64,000 nt of DNA from Hymenobacter sp. IS2118 (GCF_000715495.1 NZ_JNLX01000196.1:44994-108993), one strand, 5' to 3'; shown: positions 51,262 through 60,497, counted from the stretch's first letter. Translations and numbers: made by a program. Notes: a model not told the origin generated them from the sequence alone.

Positions 51262-51353
51262 TTGTCATGCTGAGCTTGTCGAAGCATCTCTACCGCACCG
51301 TTGAACAATACGGACGGTGCGGTAGAGATGCTTCGACAAGCTCAGCATGACAA
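51262..51353. repeat. REP-like GTCATGCTGAGC inverted repeat, copy 7
   Basis: TTGTCATGCTGAGCTTGTCGAAGCATCTCTACCGCACCG is mirrored almost perfectly by CGGTGCGGTAGAGATGCTTCGACAAGCTCAGCATGACAA around a 14-base centre. It lies within the dcw cluster between murG and murC (233-base gap), so a terminator or mRNA-stability role in the middle of the operon is possible. Confidence 0.9.
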
Positions 51354-51418
51354 ATTTTTTCTAAGATTATTTTTGCGCGCTCAATACTTGTCAGCGCACT
51401 CTTTGGCAATGTTTTTTT

Positions 51419-52522
51419 TTACTTTTTAATCAGTTTCAACAGCTCGTCCACAATCATATCCGTGGCATTGGGATGGGCCAATTCCCGAACGCGGGTGCTA
51501 AGCTGCTGTTGTCCGGCGGGGTCGTTGAGCAGGCGCAAGGCTTCGCCGTAGAGGCGGACTGGGGCCTCTGCGTCGGTGACGAGTAAGGCGGCGCCTTTAT
51601 CGACCAGCGCGCGCGCGTTCTTGGTTTGGTGGTCTTCGGCCACGTTGGGCGAGGGCACCAGGATGCTGGCTTTGCCCGTCAGGCACAGCTCGGAAACCGA
51701 CAGCGCGCCCGCCCGGCTGATGACCACATCGGCCGCGGCGTAGGCCAGGTCCATGCGTTTGATAAATTCCAGCGCATACAAATTATCGTCCTGGTAAGCT
51801 GCGGCCTGCTGCTGGGCTTCGGGGAAATAGAGCTTGCCGGTTTGCCAGAGCAGCTGCACGCCGGCTTCGCGCAGGCGTTGCAGGGCTGCGGCCGTGGCCA
51901 TATTCAGGGTGCGGGCCCCGAGGCTGCCCCCCACCACCAGCAGGGTTTGCTTATTCGGATTCAACCCAAAGAACGCCAGGGCTTCGGCGCGGGAGCCGCC
52001 GGCTATTTCAGCGCGCACGGGGTTGCCGGTTACCACCAGCTTGCCCGCAGGGAAGAATTTCTCCATGCCCTCGTAAGCTACACAAATACGATTTACGCGG
52101 CGTGAGAGCAGCTTATTCACTAAGCCGGCGTACGAATTCTGCTCCTGGATGAGCGACGGAATGGCCCGCGAGGTAGCCGCCAGCAGCACCGGCGCCGAGG
52201 CGTAGCCCCCCACTCCTACCACGGCATCGGGTCGGAATTCCTCAATCAGCTTACCCGCTTTGCGCACCGAACGCAGCACGCGCACCGGAAACAACAGATT
52301 GCGCGGCGTGAGGCGGCGTTGCAAACCAGTGATGTCGAGTCCCACAATTTTGTAGCCGGCTTCGGGCACGCGCGTCATTTCCATGCGGCCGTTGGCGCCC
52401 ACGAAAAGGATGTCGGTATCGGGCCGGCGGCGGCGCAACTCATTGGCAATGGCTACCGCCGGGAAAATATGCCCGCCGGTGCCGCCGCCGCTGATAATGA
52501 CGCGCAGAGGTGAATTAGTCAT
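51419..52522 (-). CDS. murG: UDP-GlcNAc transferase MurG (lipid II synthase)
   Basis: The 367-residue glycosyltransferase adds GlcNAc to lipid I at the inner membrane. VIISGGGTGGHIFPAVAIANEL (about 7-28) is the N-terminal G loop, GVGGYASAPVLLAA follows, and the second G loop VVGGSLGARTLN with VISRAGALSVSEL supplies UDP binding. The start at 52522 lies four bases after the ftsW stop. Confidence 0.97.
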   Translation of the reverse strand: MTNSPLRVIISGGGTGGHIFPAVAIANELRRRRPDTDILFVGANGRMEMTRVPEAGYKIVGLDITGLQRRLTPRNLLFPVRVLRSVRKAGKLIEEFRPDAVVGVGGYASAPVLLAATSRAIPSLIQEQNSYAGLVNKLLSRRVNRICVAYEGMEKFFPAGKLVVTGNPVRAEIAGGSRAEALAFFGLNPNKQTLLVVGGSLGARTLNMATAAALQRLREAGVQLLWQTGKLYFPEAQQQAAAYQDDNLYALEFIKRMDLAYAAADVVISRAGALSVSELCLTGKASILVPSPNVAEDHQTKNARALVDKGAALLVTDAEAPVRLYGEALRLLNDPAGQQQLSTRVRELAHPNATDMIVDELLKLIKK

Positions 52523-52526
52523 ATCC

Positions 52527-53708
52527 TCAAGCATACGCGGCCCGCTTGCTGGGGATGCGCGCTGTGTCGTCGGGCTCACCGGTCATGGGGCGCACCTCGC
52601 GCTCCCCGCGGCTGACCGCCAGGATAATACCGATGCTGATGCCCGTGAAAATAAGGGAGGTGCCGCCCATGCTCAACAAGGGCAGCGGCAGGCCGGTAAT
52701 GGGCCCGAGCCCCACGGCCACGCCCATATTCACCAGCGCCTGCAGCACCAGACTGAAGCTAAGGCCCGCCGAAAGCAGGCCACCAAACGCGCCGTAGCTG
52801 TTCATCACCGTTTTGAGGCCTCGGTACAGGAAAGCGAGGTACAGAAACAGCACCACGCCCCCACCAATCAGGCCGTATTCTTCGATGATAATGGCGTAGA
52901 TGAAGTCGGAATACGGGTGCGGCAGAATGTTGCGCTCGGTGCTTTTGCCGGGGCCTTTGCCGGCAATACCGCCCGTGGCGATGGCAATGTAGCTGTGCTC
53001 CAGCTGAAAAGGCACTTTCACGTTGGGGTTGCTGAAGTTCTCAATGCGCGACATCACCGTTTTGCCGCGCTGGCCCGAAGCCAGGCCCGCGCCGCCCACC
53101 ACGACGCCAATGGCCAGCATCACGGCCATTTGCCGGAGCGGCACGCGCCCAATAAACATTAACAGCAGGCAGGTGGCGAACAGTAGCAGCGCCGTGGAGG
53201 CATTACTCAAAATGATGAGCCCGCAGATAATGCCGACCCACAGCATCACCGGGAAAAGCGTGGTCCAGAAGTCATCCAAATGCTGCTGCCGGCGGCTGAG
53301 CATGCTGGCCAAATGCGAAATCAAGGCCAGCTTGGCTAGGTCGGAAGGCTGAAACGTCTGGTTTACAACGGGAATGGTAATCCAGCGCGACGCCTCGTTA
53401 ATGTTCGAGCCCATCAAATAGGTAAACAGCAGCAGCGGCACCGATAACAGCAGCGCGTACAGCGCCAGCCGCGAATAGTAGCGGTAGTCGACGCGGTGCG
53501 CCAGCCACATGAAGACCAATCCTACCAGAATAAGCGCGGTGTGCTTGAACAGAAAATGCTCGGTGTTGCCGTCCATCTTCTTATAAGCCAGCGTGCCAGT
53601 GGCCGAATACACCACCGCAATGCTGATAAAAGAGAACAGCAGCACAATGGCCCACAAAATGGGGTCGCCCTTAAGGCTCCGTTGCAACAGGTTTTTGGAG
53701 GGTTCCAT
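52527..53708 (-). CDS. ftsW: SEDS glycosyltransferase FtsW
   Basis: The 393-residue protein has about 10 transmembrane helices and the SEDS hallmarks: QPSDLAKLALI, the AIATGGIAGKGPGKSTERNILPHPYSDFIYAIIIEEYGLIG stretch (about 235-275) with the catalytic Asp, and GLPLPLLSMGGTSLI near the end. It polymerises septal peptidoglycan from lipid II together with FtsI. It is 133 bases after murD and overlaps no gene. Confidence 0.97.
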   Translation of the reverse strand: MEPSKNLLQRSLKGDPILWAIVLLFSFISIAVVYSATGTLAYKKMDGNTEHFLFKHTALILVGLVFMWLAHRVDYRYYSRLALYALLLSVPLLLFTYLMGSNINEASRWITIPVVNQTFQPSDLAKLALISHLASMLSRRQQHLDDFWTTLFPVMLWVGIICGLIILSNASTALLLFATCLLLMFIGRVPLRQMAVMLAIGVVVGGAGLASGQRGKTVMSRIENFSNPNVKVPFQLEHSYIAIATGGIAGKGPGKSTERNILPHPYSDFIYAIIIEEYGLIGGGVVLFLYLAFLYRGLKTVMNSYGAFGGLLSAGLSFSLVLQALVNMGVAVGLGPITGLPLPLLSMGGTSLIFTGISIGIILAVSRGEREVRPMTGEPDDTARIPSKRAAYA

Positions 53709-53765
53709 GTGGTGGGGTGGTTTCTAGCGTTACTGGATTTCCAGAGTAAGATAGTTTCTAGTACA

Positions 53766-53857
53766 GGAGGGCAGGAGGGTAAGGGGGAAGGTAACAATTC
53801 TTGGATTTCAGTTTTTTCTAAACTCCTACCCTCTTACCCCCCTACCCTCTTACCCTT
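53766..53857. repeat. 8-base-unit inverted repeat (GGGTAAGA/GGGTAGGG type) entering murD
   Basis: The right arm reads CTCCTACC, CTCTTACC, CCCCTACC, CTCTTACC, CTT; the left arm carries GGGCAGGA, GGGTAAGG, GGGAAGGT. The right arm contains the murD stop codon and its last four codons (R-V-R-G), so the repeat provides the end of that gene. The unit type is the same as in the rnpB P12 arm. Confidence 0.8.
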
Positions 53858-55206
53858 AAAACTGCGGCGGCAAACTGCCGGCCCCGGTCTTCGTAGTTTT
53901 TGAACAGGTCGAAGCTGGCGCAGCAGGGCGAGAGCAGCACCACGTCGCCGGGGGTGGCGAGGGCGGCGGCGCGGGCCACGGCGGCGGCCATGCTTTGGGT
54001 TTCTTCGATGTGCGGCACCACGCCCGCGAAGGCGGCGCGCAGCTTGGCATTGTCGACGCCCAGGCACACGAGGGCTTTCACCCGGTGCTGCGCCGGGCCG
54101 AGCAGGCTGCTGTAGTCGTTGCCTTTGTCGGTACCGCCGGCAATCCAGATAATGGGTTGCTTGATGCCGTCGAGGGCGTACCAGGCGGCTTCCACGTTGG
54201 TGGCCTTGCTGTCGTTGATGAACCGGACGCCGTTGATTTCGCCCACCAACTGCAGGCGGTGGTCAGCGTTCTGGAAGGTAGCCAGCGCGGTTTCAATTTG
54301 CTCGAGACTGAGGCCGGCGACGCGGGCAGCGAGCACGGCGGCCAGCATATTCTGGCGGTTGTGCTGGCCGATGAGGGGCGAGTTGGTGGTGTCGATGGTC
54401 TGCTGGCCGCCCTCGTCCATTTTCATGGGATGGAGGGTGGTGCGGAGTGTATGTTCGGCCGTGTAGTAGCCGGCCAGATGCACGTCGGGCCGGTGGTGCA
54501 GGCTGAACGGCAGGCGCTGAGTGGGCGCGAACGTCGATTGGAAATAACGGTTCGTTACTTCGTCATCGGCATTGTAAATGAAAGAATTCTCGCTGTCGAG
54601 GTTTTTGACGATACGCAGCTTGGCCTGCGCGTATTTCTCCAGCGAGTAGTCGTAGCGGTCGAGGTGGTCGGGCGTAATATTCAGCAGGATGGCAATCCAG
54701 GGCTGGAAGTCGTGGGTATCATCGAGCTGGAAGCTGCTCATTTCCACCACGTAGTAGTCGTGGGCGTCGGCAATAATCTGCTCGGCCAGACTGTAGCCCA
54801 CGTTCCCGGCCAGGCCCACATTCAGGCCGGCGCTTTTCAGCAGGTGGTAGGTGAGCAGGGTAGTAGTGGTTTTGCCGTTGGTGCCCGTGATGCAGATGCA
54901 CCGGGCCTTGGTATGGCGGCCGGCAAACTCAATTTCCGAGATAATAGGCGTGCCTTTTTCACGCAGCGCGCGGATGACCGGGGCTTTCTCAGGGATGCCG
55001 GGGCTTTTGATTACCTCGTCGGCTTGCAGAATTCGCTCCAGCGTATGCTGATTTTCCTCAAATTCCAGGCCGGCCTGGGCGAGCTTCTCCTTATACGCCG
55101 GCTGAATGACGCCACCGTCCGACACGAACACGGCGTGGCCTTTGGCCTGGGCTAATAAGGCGGCCCCTACCCCACTTTCGGCTGCTCCGAGGATTACAAT
55201 GTTCAT
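53842..55206 (-). CDS. murD: UDP-N-acetylmuramoylalanine--D-glutamate ligase
   Basis: The 454-residue enzyme adds D-Glu to UDP-MurNAc-L-Ala. The Rossmann start VILGAAESGVGAALLAQAKG, the P-loop CITGTNGKTTTTLLTYHLL (about 109-127) and FINDSKATNVEAAWYAL are family marks, and VVLLSPCCASFDLFKNYEDRG closes the domain. The last four residues (RVRG) and stop are encoded in an 8-base repeat. It is 93 bases after mraY. Confidence 0.97.
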   Translation of the reverse strand: MNIVILGAAESGVGAALLAQAKGHAVFVSDGGVIQPAYKEKLAQAGLEFEENQHTLERILQADEVIKSPGIPEKAPVIRALREKGTPIISEIEFAGRHTKARCICITGTNGKTTTTLLTYHLLKSAGLNVGLAGNVGYSLAEQIIADAHDYYVVEMSSFQLDDTHDFQPWIAILLNITPDHLDRYDYSLEKYAQAKLRIVKNLDSENSFIYNADDEVTNRYFQSTFAPTQRLPFSLHHRPDVHLAGYYTAEHTLRTTLHPMKMDEGGQQTIDTTNSPLIGQHNRQNMLAAVLAARVAGLSLEQIETALATFQNADHRLQLVGEINGVRFINDSKATNVEAAWYALDGIKQPIIWIAGGTDKGNDYSSLLGPAQHRVKALVCLGVDNAKLRAAFAGVVPHIEETQSMAAAVARAAALATPGDVVLLSPCCASFDLFKNYEDRGRQFAAAVLRVRG

Positions 55207-55226
55207 ACTTTTTCGTTTGGGGTTCC

Positions 55227-55267
55227 CGCAGAGGAGCGCAGAGGGAAAACGCGGAGGTTCGCGGAGG
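55227..55267. repeat. Single-arm CGCAGAGG/GCGGAGG repeat
   Basis: CGCAGAGGAGCGCAGAGG followed by CGCGGAGG and CGCGGAGG repeats a CGCRGAGG unit four times at slightly irregular spacing. No opposite arm is seen. It lies between mraY and murD and resembles one half of the periodic inverted repeats. Confidence 0.55.
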
Positions 55268-55299
55268 CCTTGTTCTGCGAGCCCCTGCAGGAAATACTA

Positions 55300-56520
55300 T
55301 TAGCGCAATTTCAAGGTGACCAACGTTATGACGGCCAGCATAATACCGACAATCCAGAAGCGCGATACGATTTTGGATTCGTGGTAGCCCAGCTTTTGGT
55401 AATGGTGGTGCAGCGGCGACATGCGCAACAGGCGGCGCCCTTCGCCGTACTTGCGCTTGGTGTACTTAAACCAGCCCACCTGCACCACAACCGACAGGTT
55501 TTCAATGATAAACACGCCGCACAAAACCGGAATCAACAGCTCCTTGCGCAACACCAACGCCAGCACCGTGATGATGCCGCCCAGCATCAGCGAACCCGTG
55601 TCGCCCATGAACACCTGCGCCGGGTACGAATTGTACCACAGAAACCCAATGCACGCCCCCACAAAGGCCGTGCAGAAAATAACCAGCTCGCCGGAATCCG
55701 GAATGAACATGACATCCAGATAATCAGCCAGTAACGCGTTACCGCTCACGAAGGCAAAAATGGCCAGCGTAACGCCGATAATGGCTGATGTGCCGGCCGC
55801 CAGACCGTCGAGGCCGTCGGTGAGGTTAGCGCCGTTGCTGATAGCCGTGACCAGAAAGATGACAATGGGAATGTAGAGGAAGCCGTAGAGGCCGTTGAAA
55901 ATGGTGCCGGCCGTGGCAAACAAATTGGCGTAGTTCAACTCGTTGTCCTTCATAAACGGCACCGTGGTAATCATCAGGTGCACATCCTTGTAGAACTTGG
56001 TGGCGTTCACGGTCGAATACAGGCCGTTGGGCTGCAAATACTCGCGGATATTGACTTCGTTGCTGTAAAACAGCACCCAGCCCACCGTGATGCCCAGTCC
56101 TACCTGCCCCAGCACCTTAAATCGGCCGCTGAGCCCCTCCTTATTTTTGCGAAAAACCTTGATGTAATCGTCCAGAAAACCAATCAGGCCCAGCCACACT
56201 GTGCTCAGCAGCAGTAGAATAATATAGATATTACGCAGCCGGGCCAGCAGCAGCACCGGCACCAGAATGGCCAGAATGATGATGAGGCCACCCATCGTGG
56301 GGGTGCCGCGCTTCTCGGTTTGGCCCTGCAGGCCCAAGTCGCGCACGCTTTCACCAATCTGCTTCTCCTGCAAAATCCGAATCAGGCGATGCCCGAAGGT
56401 GAGGGCAATGAGCAGGGAAATGACAATGGCCAGCCCCGCCCGGAATGTGGTGTACTGAAACACCCCCAATCCGGGAATATGGTAATGCTCGTTGAGGTAA
56501 CGAAAAAGGTAATAAAGCAT
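55300..56520 (-). CDS. mraY: Phospho-MurNAc-pentapeptide transferase
   Basis: The 406-residue protein has about 10 transmembrane helices and makes lipid I. GTPTMGGLIII (about 74-84), FLDDYIKVFRKNKEGLSGRFK (about 115-135), NGANLTDGLDGLAAG (about 230-244) and SPLHHHYQKLG near the end are the catalytic and binding segments. It starts 24 bases after murE and ends 93 bases before murD. Confidence 0.97.
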   Translation of the reverse strand: MLYYLFRYLNEHYHIPGLGVFQYTTFRAGLAIVISLLIALTFGHRLIRILQEKQIGESVRDLGLQGQTEKRGTPTMGGLIIILAILVPVLLLARLRNIYIILLLLSTVWLGLIGFLDDYIKVFRKNKEGLSGRFKVLGQVGLGITVGWVLFYSNEVNIREYLQPNGLYSTVNATKFYKDVHLMITTVPFMKDNELNYANLFATAGTIFNGLYGFLYIPIVIFLVTAISNGANLTDGLDGLAAGTSAIIGVTLAIFAFVSGNALLADYLDVMFIPDSGELVIFCTAFVGACIGFLWYNSYPAQVFMGDTGSLMLGGIITVLALVLRKELLIPVLCGVFIIENLSVVVQVGWFKYTKRKYGEGRRLLRMSPLHHHYQKLGYHESKIVSRFWIVGIMLAVITLVTLKLR

Positions 56521-56544
56521 TCAGGTACAGTTAGCAGCGGGCCG

Positions 56545-58017
56545 TTACTTGCCGAGGGCCGCAAAAATTTCGATTAAAATCAGCTTGTCGTCGAACGGCG
56601 CTTTCACGCCGCGGATTTCCTGGTAGTTTTCGTGGCCTTTGCCGGCCACCAGCACAATATCATTGGCGCCAGCCAATTGCACGGCGGTTTCGATGGCCGC
56701 CCGGCGGTCGGCCACGGTACGGACTTTAGCCGAGTCGGGCGCCGTAACGCCAGCCTGCATTTGGGCCAGAATCTCGTTGGGGTCCTCGAAGCGCGGGTTG
56801 TCGGCGGTGAGAATAACCTGGTTGGAAAACCGCGCCGCCAGGTTGGCCATGATGGGCCGTTTGGCTGCATCCCGATTGCCCCCGCAACCCACCACGGTAA
56901 TAATCTGCTGGGTCGGCTGCCGGATTTCGAGCAGGGTTTGGAGCACGTTTTCCAGCGCGTCGGGCGTGTGGGCGTAATCCACGATGCCGGTGATACCCTG
57001 CTTGCCCGACAGCACCGGCTCGAACCGGCCCGGCGCCGTGGTCAGGCCCGAGAGAATGGTGAGTACTTCGGTGGGGTCTTCGCCCAGCAGCACCGCCGCG
57101 CCATACACGGCCAGCAGGTTGTAAGCATTGAACACCCCAATGAGGCGGAACAGGATTTCGCGGCCCTCAATTTCGAGGTGCAGGCCGTGTACTTCGTTGG
57201 CAATAAGCTTGGCGCGGAACGTGGCCGCGCCGCGCAGGGAATAGGTTTCGCGGCGGGCGGCGGTGTTTTGCAGCATCACCGGGCCGCGCTTGTCGTCGGC
57301 GTTGGTGAGGGCAAAAGCGGTTTTGGGCAGCGCGTCAAAAAAGCCCTTTTTGGCCTTCAGGTAGTTGTCGAACGTGCCGTGGTAATCGAGGTGGTCGTGG
57401 GTGAGGTTAGTGAATACGCCGCCGGCAAAGCGCAGCCCCGTAACGCGGTGCTGGGCTACAGCGTGGCTGCTCACTTCCATGCACACGTGGGTGCAGCCGG
57501 CCGCCACCATGCGGGCCAGCAGCGCGTTCAGCCGGATGGCGTCGGGCGTGGTGTGCGTGGCCGGAATCACCTCTTCGTCAATCTGATTCTGCACCGTGCT
57601 CAGCAGGCCCGCGTGGTAACCCAGCTCCCGCAACAGCTTGTGCAATAGCGTGGCGCAAGTGGTTTTGCCGTTGGTACCGGTCACCCCTATCAGCTGCAGC
57701 TGCCGCGACGGGTGCCCGTGAAACGCCGCCGCCATGTGGGCCAGCGCCGCGCCACTGTCCGCCACCAGTACGTAGGCCGTACCGGACGCCATAGTGGCCG
57801 GCAATTCTTCGCAAACCACCGCCGCCAGCCCCTGCGCCACCGCCGTTTCAATGAACTTGTGACCATCAGTAGCCGTGCCGCGCAGGGCGCAAAACGCCAC
57901 GCCCGGCCCCGCCTCCCGCGAGTCGAGGGTGAGCGCCGTAACGGGCACGTCGGCGGGGCCGTGCTGGGCCAGCACGGTCACGTCGGTTAGCAGGGAAAAG
58001 AGCGGCAGGGAAGTCAT
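56545..58017 (-). CDS. murE: UDP-MurNAc-L-alanyl-D-glutamate--2,6-diaminopimelate ligase
   Basis: The 490-residue enzyme adds the third residue. VTALTLDSREAGPGVAFCALRG, the P-loop GVTGTNGKTTCATLLHKLL (about 108-126), CMEVSSHAVAQHRV and NFTHDHLDYHG-type segments are conserved. DNPRFEDPNEIL (about 405-416) is the DNPRxEDP motif that selects meso-diaminopimelate rather than lysine. The ATG at 58017 was chosen; the open frame extends 12 codons upstream. It is 53 bases after ftsI. Confidence 0.97.
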   Translation of the reverse strand: MTSLPLFSLLTDVTVLAQHGPADVPVTALTLDSREAGPGVAFCALRGTATDGHKFIETAVAQGLAAVVCEELPATMASGTAYVLVADSGAALAHMAAAFHGHPSRQLQLIGVTGTNGKTTCATLLHKLLRELGYHAGLLSTVQNQIDEEVIPATHTTPDAIRLNALLARMVAAGCTHVCMEVSSHAVAQHRVTGLRFAGGVFTNLTHDHLDYHGTFDNYLKAKKGFFDALPKTAFALTNADDKRGPVMLQNTAARRETYSLRGAATFRAKLIANEVHGLHLEIEGREILFRLIGVFNAYNLLAVYGAAVLLGEDPTEVLTILSGLTTAPGRFEPVLSGKQGITGIVDYAHTPDALENVLQTLLEIRQPTQQIITVVGCGGNRDAAKRPIMANLAARFSNQVILTADNPRFEDPNEILAQMQAGVTAPDSAKVRTVADRRAAIETAVQLAGANDIVLVAGKGHENYQEIRGVKAPFDDKLILIEIFAALGK

Positions 58018-58070
58018 GAGCGGAAAAATCGGCGGCCTGTCAAAATAAGGCAACCGGGCAAACGAAACAG

Positions 58071-60497
58071 TTAGGTGCGGCGGACAGCGGGCTTGGACGG
58101 CGTTGTGGTAGCCGGCTTTTTAGCCGCTTTGGCGGGAGTTTTCGGGGCGGAAGCTTTGGCTTTGGGAGTGGTTTTCTTGACGGTCGTGCTGGTCGTTTTT
58201 TTGGTGGCCGCCGGTTTTGCCGAAGCGGTTGCAGCCTTAGCCCGCAAAGATGTCGCTTTGGGTTTGGCCTTGGCGGCCGGGTCGGCGTCGGCCGGAATAA
58301 TCAGCTTGTTCTCGGCCACTTTGGTGTGCTCGGGTTCCGGCAGGGCCTTGGGCGCTTCCAGCCGCGGGCCCGTTTCGGCCAGCGTGAGCGTGATAATGTC
58401 GCCCCGATTCAGGGCGCTGCCCACGGCCAGCGACTGCTCGCGCACCCGGCCCGTGCCCATAGCGCGCACGTGCAAGCCCCGGTTTTCAAGCAGAAACAAG
58501 GCGTCGCGCAAGGTCAGTCCTTTCGCCTGTGGCACGCGGCCGGGACGCACCGGGTTCACCACCAAGGCCACGGTGCGGGCGTGGAAAGCGGTGTCCGAAG
58601 CGGCCCGCACCCACTCTTCGCCCCCGGTGGCCTGGGTTTGGCCAGCGAGTCCCAGCTTCTGGCAGACCAGCGCCAGCTCGTCCTGCATGCCAGCGCGCAC
58701 CAGCGGCACGCGGCTCTTGTTCAGGCGGGCTTTGGCCAGCAGCGGGCGCTGGCTCAGCAGGTCGCGCGCCATGCACTTATCGGCCACTTCGCGGAAGACC
58801 GGCGCGGCCACGTCGGCACCGTAGATACGGCCGTTGCGGGGCGAGTCCACCACCACAATGCAGCTGTACTTGGGCTTATCGGCCGGGAAGTACCCGCAAA
58901 AGCTAGTCGAGTAAGTTTTGGTGTAGCGCCCGTTTTTGAACTTCCAGGCCGTGCCGGTTTTGCCGGCAATGGCGTAGTCGTTGGGCCGGATGCTGCGGGC
59001 GGTGCCCCGCTCCACCACGCCTTCCATCATCGCCTTCACTTTGGCCAGCGTGGCATCCGAGCAAATTTTGGGGTTGAGCACCACGGTTTCGTTGCGCTGC
59101 AGCACCTTATCGGCCTGCTTGATTTCCTTCACGATGAGCGGCTGCACCTTCACCCCGCCGTTGGCAATGGCATTGTACAAGGCCAGCGTTTGCAGCGGCG
59201 CCAGCTTCAGCTCGTAGCCGATGCTCATGGTGGTGAGCGAGGTGCGGCTCCAGCTACGGTCCTGCGGGTCCTTCACGTAGGGCTTGGCTTCGCCGGCCAT
59301 CTGGAAGCCCAACGGTTTATCGAGCCCGAATTTCTTGAGTTGGTCGTAATACTCGTTGGGGTTTTTCACGAAATTCTCGTGTACTAGCCGGGCTACGCCA
59401 ATGTTGGAGGACTTCTCAAACACCTGCTGCACCGTGATGCGGCCGTAGCCGTGCGAGTCCGTTTTCACAGCCCCGCCAATGGCCATGCGGCCGTTGCCGG
59501 TGTCCACGATATCGTCGAGCTCAATATTGGGCCGCGCCTCCATCAGCGCCATCATCGACGCCAGCTTGAACGTAGAGCCCGGCTCGGTCCGGCCCTGGTC
59601 GGCAAAGGCGTAGTTGTAATCCTCCTTGTAGCTGCCGTCCGAGGCTTTGCCCAGGTTGGCCACCGCCTTGATTTCCCCGGTCGCGACTTCCATCAAAATC
59701 ACGCAGCCGTACTGGGCATTGTTATCGACCAGCGACTTGTACAGAGCATTTTCGGCCACGTCCTGGAGGTTGATATCAAGCGTCGTCTTGATATCGTAGC
59801 CGGGCTGGGGCTTGATTTCGGTGCCGTCGTACACGGGCTTTACGCCGCCCGGCACCCGCTCAAATAGGGCTTCGCCGGCTTTGCCCGCCAGGCTTTGCTC
59901 AAACGTGTACTCCAATCCCGCGCCGTTCCGGTCTTCGTTGATGAAGCCAATCGTGCGCTGTGCCAGGCCGCCAAAAGGCCGAAACCGCTTGTCCACCTTC
60001 TCAAAAATGGCCCCGCCCCGGTTGCGCTTCTCCCGAAAAATGGGCCAGTTGGCCAGCTGCTTTTTCTCCTGAAAGTTGATTTGCCGGGAGTTGAGCCGAA
60101 TGTACCGCACCACGTGCCGCTTGGGGTCGCGGGCATTTTTGAGCCGGCGGCGGTACTCCTGCACGCTGCGGTCGCCAAAAAAGTGCGACAGATGCCACGC
60201 CAGCGAATCCACGCCCGCGTCAAAAACGTCTTTTTCTACCACGCCAGGGTCCCAGGCCACCCGGTAAAAGGGCAGCGAAGTCGCCATAATACTCTCGTTA
60301 TCAGAGTAGATATTGCCCCTTGTAGCCGGCACCGGCTGGTAGCTGATGCGCCGCTCCTGCTCCAGGGCCCGCCACCGCGCCCCTTCCTGGTACTGGATTT
60401 TGGTAGCTTTCCAGAAAATAGCAAACGAGAACACGGCCACCCCCAAAAAGGCCAGCCGCACCCGCGTCACAATGGAGTTTTTAACGCTGCCTTTCAT
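58071..60497 (-). CDS. ftsI: Penicillin-binding protein, FtsI-like transpeptidase with PASTA domain
   Basis: The 808-residue class B PBP has an N-terminal transmembrane helix (about 11-30), a pedestal domain, and the transpeptidase motifs STFK (308-311), SSN (363-365) and KTGT (513-516). A PASTA-like domain follows (about 645-715), and the last 90 residues are a Lys/Ala/Thr/Pro-rich tail, probably disordered. It cross-links septal peptidoglycan. The start codon overlaps the ftsL stop by one base (TGATG), implying translational coupling. Confidence 0.95.
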   Translation of the reverse strand: MKGSVKNSIVTRVRLAFLGVAVFSFAIFWKATKIQYQEGARWRALEQERRISYQPVPATRGNIYSDNESIMATSLPFYRVAWDPGVVEKDVFDAGVDSLAWHLSHFFGDRSVQEYRRRLKNARDPKRHVVRYIRLNSRQINFQEKKQLANWPIFREKRNRGGAIFEKVDKRFRPFGGLAQRTIGFINEDRNGAGLEYTFEQSLAGKAGEALFERVPGGVKPVYDGTEIKPQPGYDIKTTLDINLQDVAENALYKSLVDNNAQYGCVILMEVATGEIKAVANLGKASDGSYKEDYNYAFADQGRTEPGSTFKLASMMALMEARPNIELDDIVDTGNGRMAIGGAVKTDSHGYGRITVQQVFEKSSNIGVARLVHENFVKNPNEYYDQLKKFGLDKPLGFQMAGEAKPYVKDPQDRSWSRTSLTTMSIGYELKLAPLQTLALYNAIANGGVKVQPLIVKEIKQADKVLQRNETVVLNPKICSDATLAKVKAMMEGVVERGTARSIRPNDYAIAGKTGTAWKFKNGRYTKTYSTSFCGYFPADKPKYSCIVVVDSPRNGRIYGADVAAPVFREVADKCMARDLLSQRPLLAKARLNKSRVPLVRAGMQDELALVCQKLGLAGQTQATGGEEWVRAASDTAFHARTVALVVNPVRPGRVPQAKGLTLRDALFLLENRGLHVRAMGTGRVREQSLAVGSALNRGDIITLTLAETGPRLEAPKALPEPEHTKVAENKLIIPADADPAAKAKPKATSLRAKAATASAKPAATKKTTSTTVKKTTPKAKASAPKTPAKAAKKPATTTPSKPAVRRT

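Noticed and set aside
51186..51308. ATG start for murC at 51308
   Set aside because: It would translate part of a REP-like element and about 40 non-conserved residues before the Rossmann strand.
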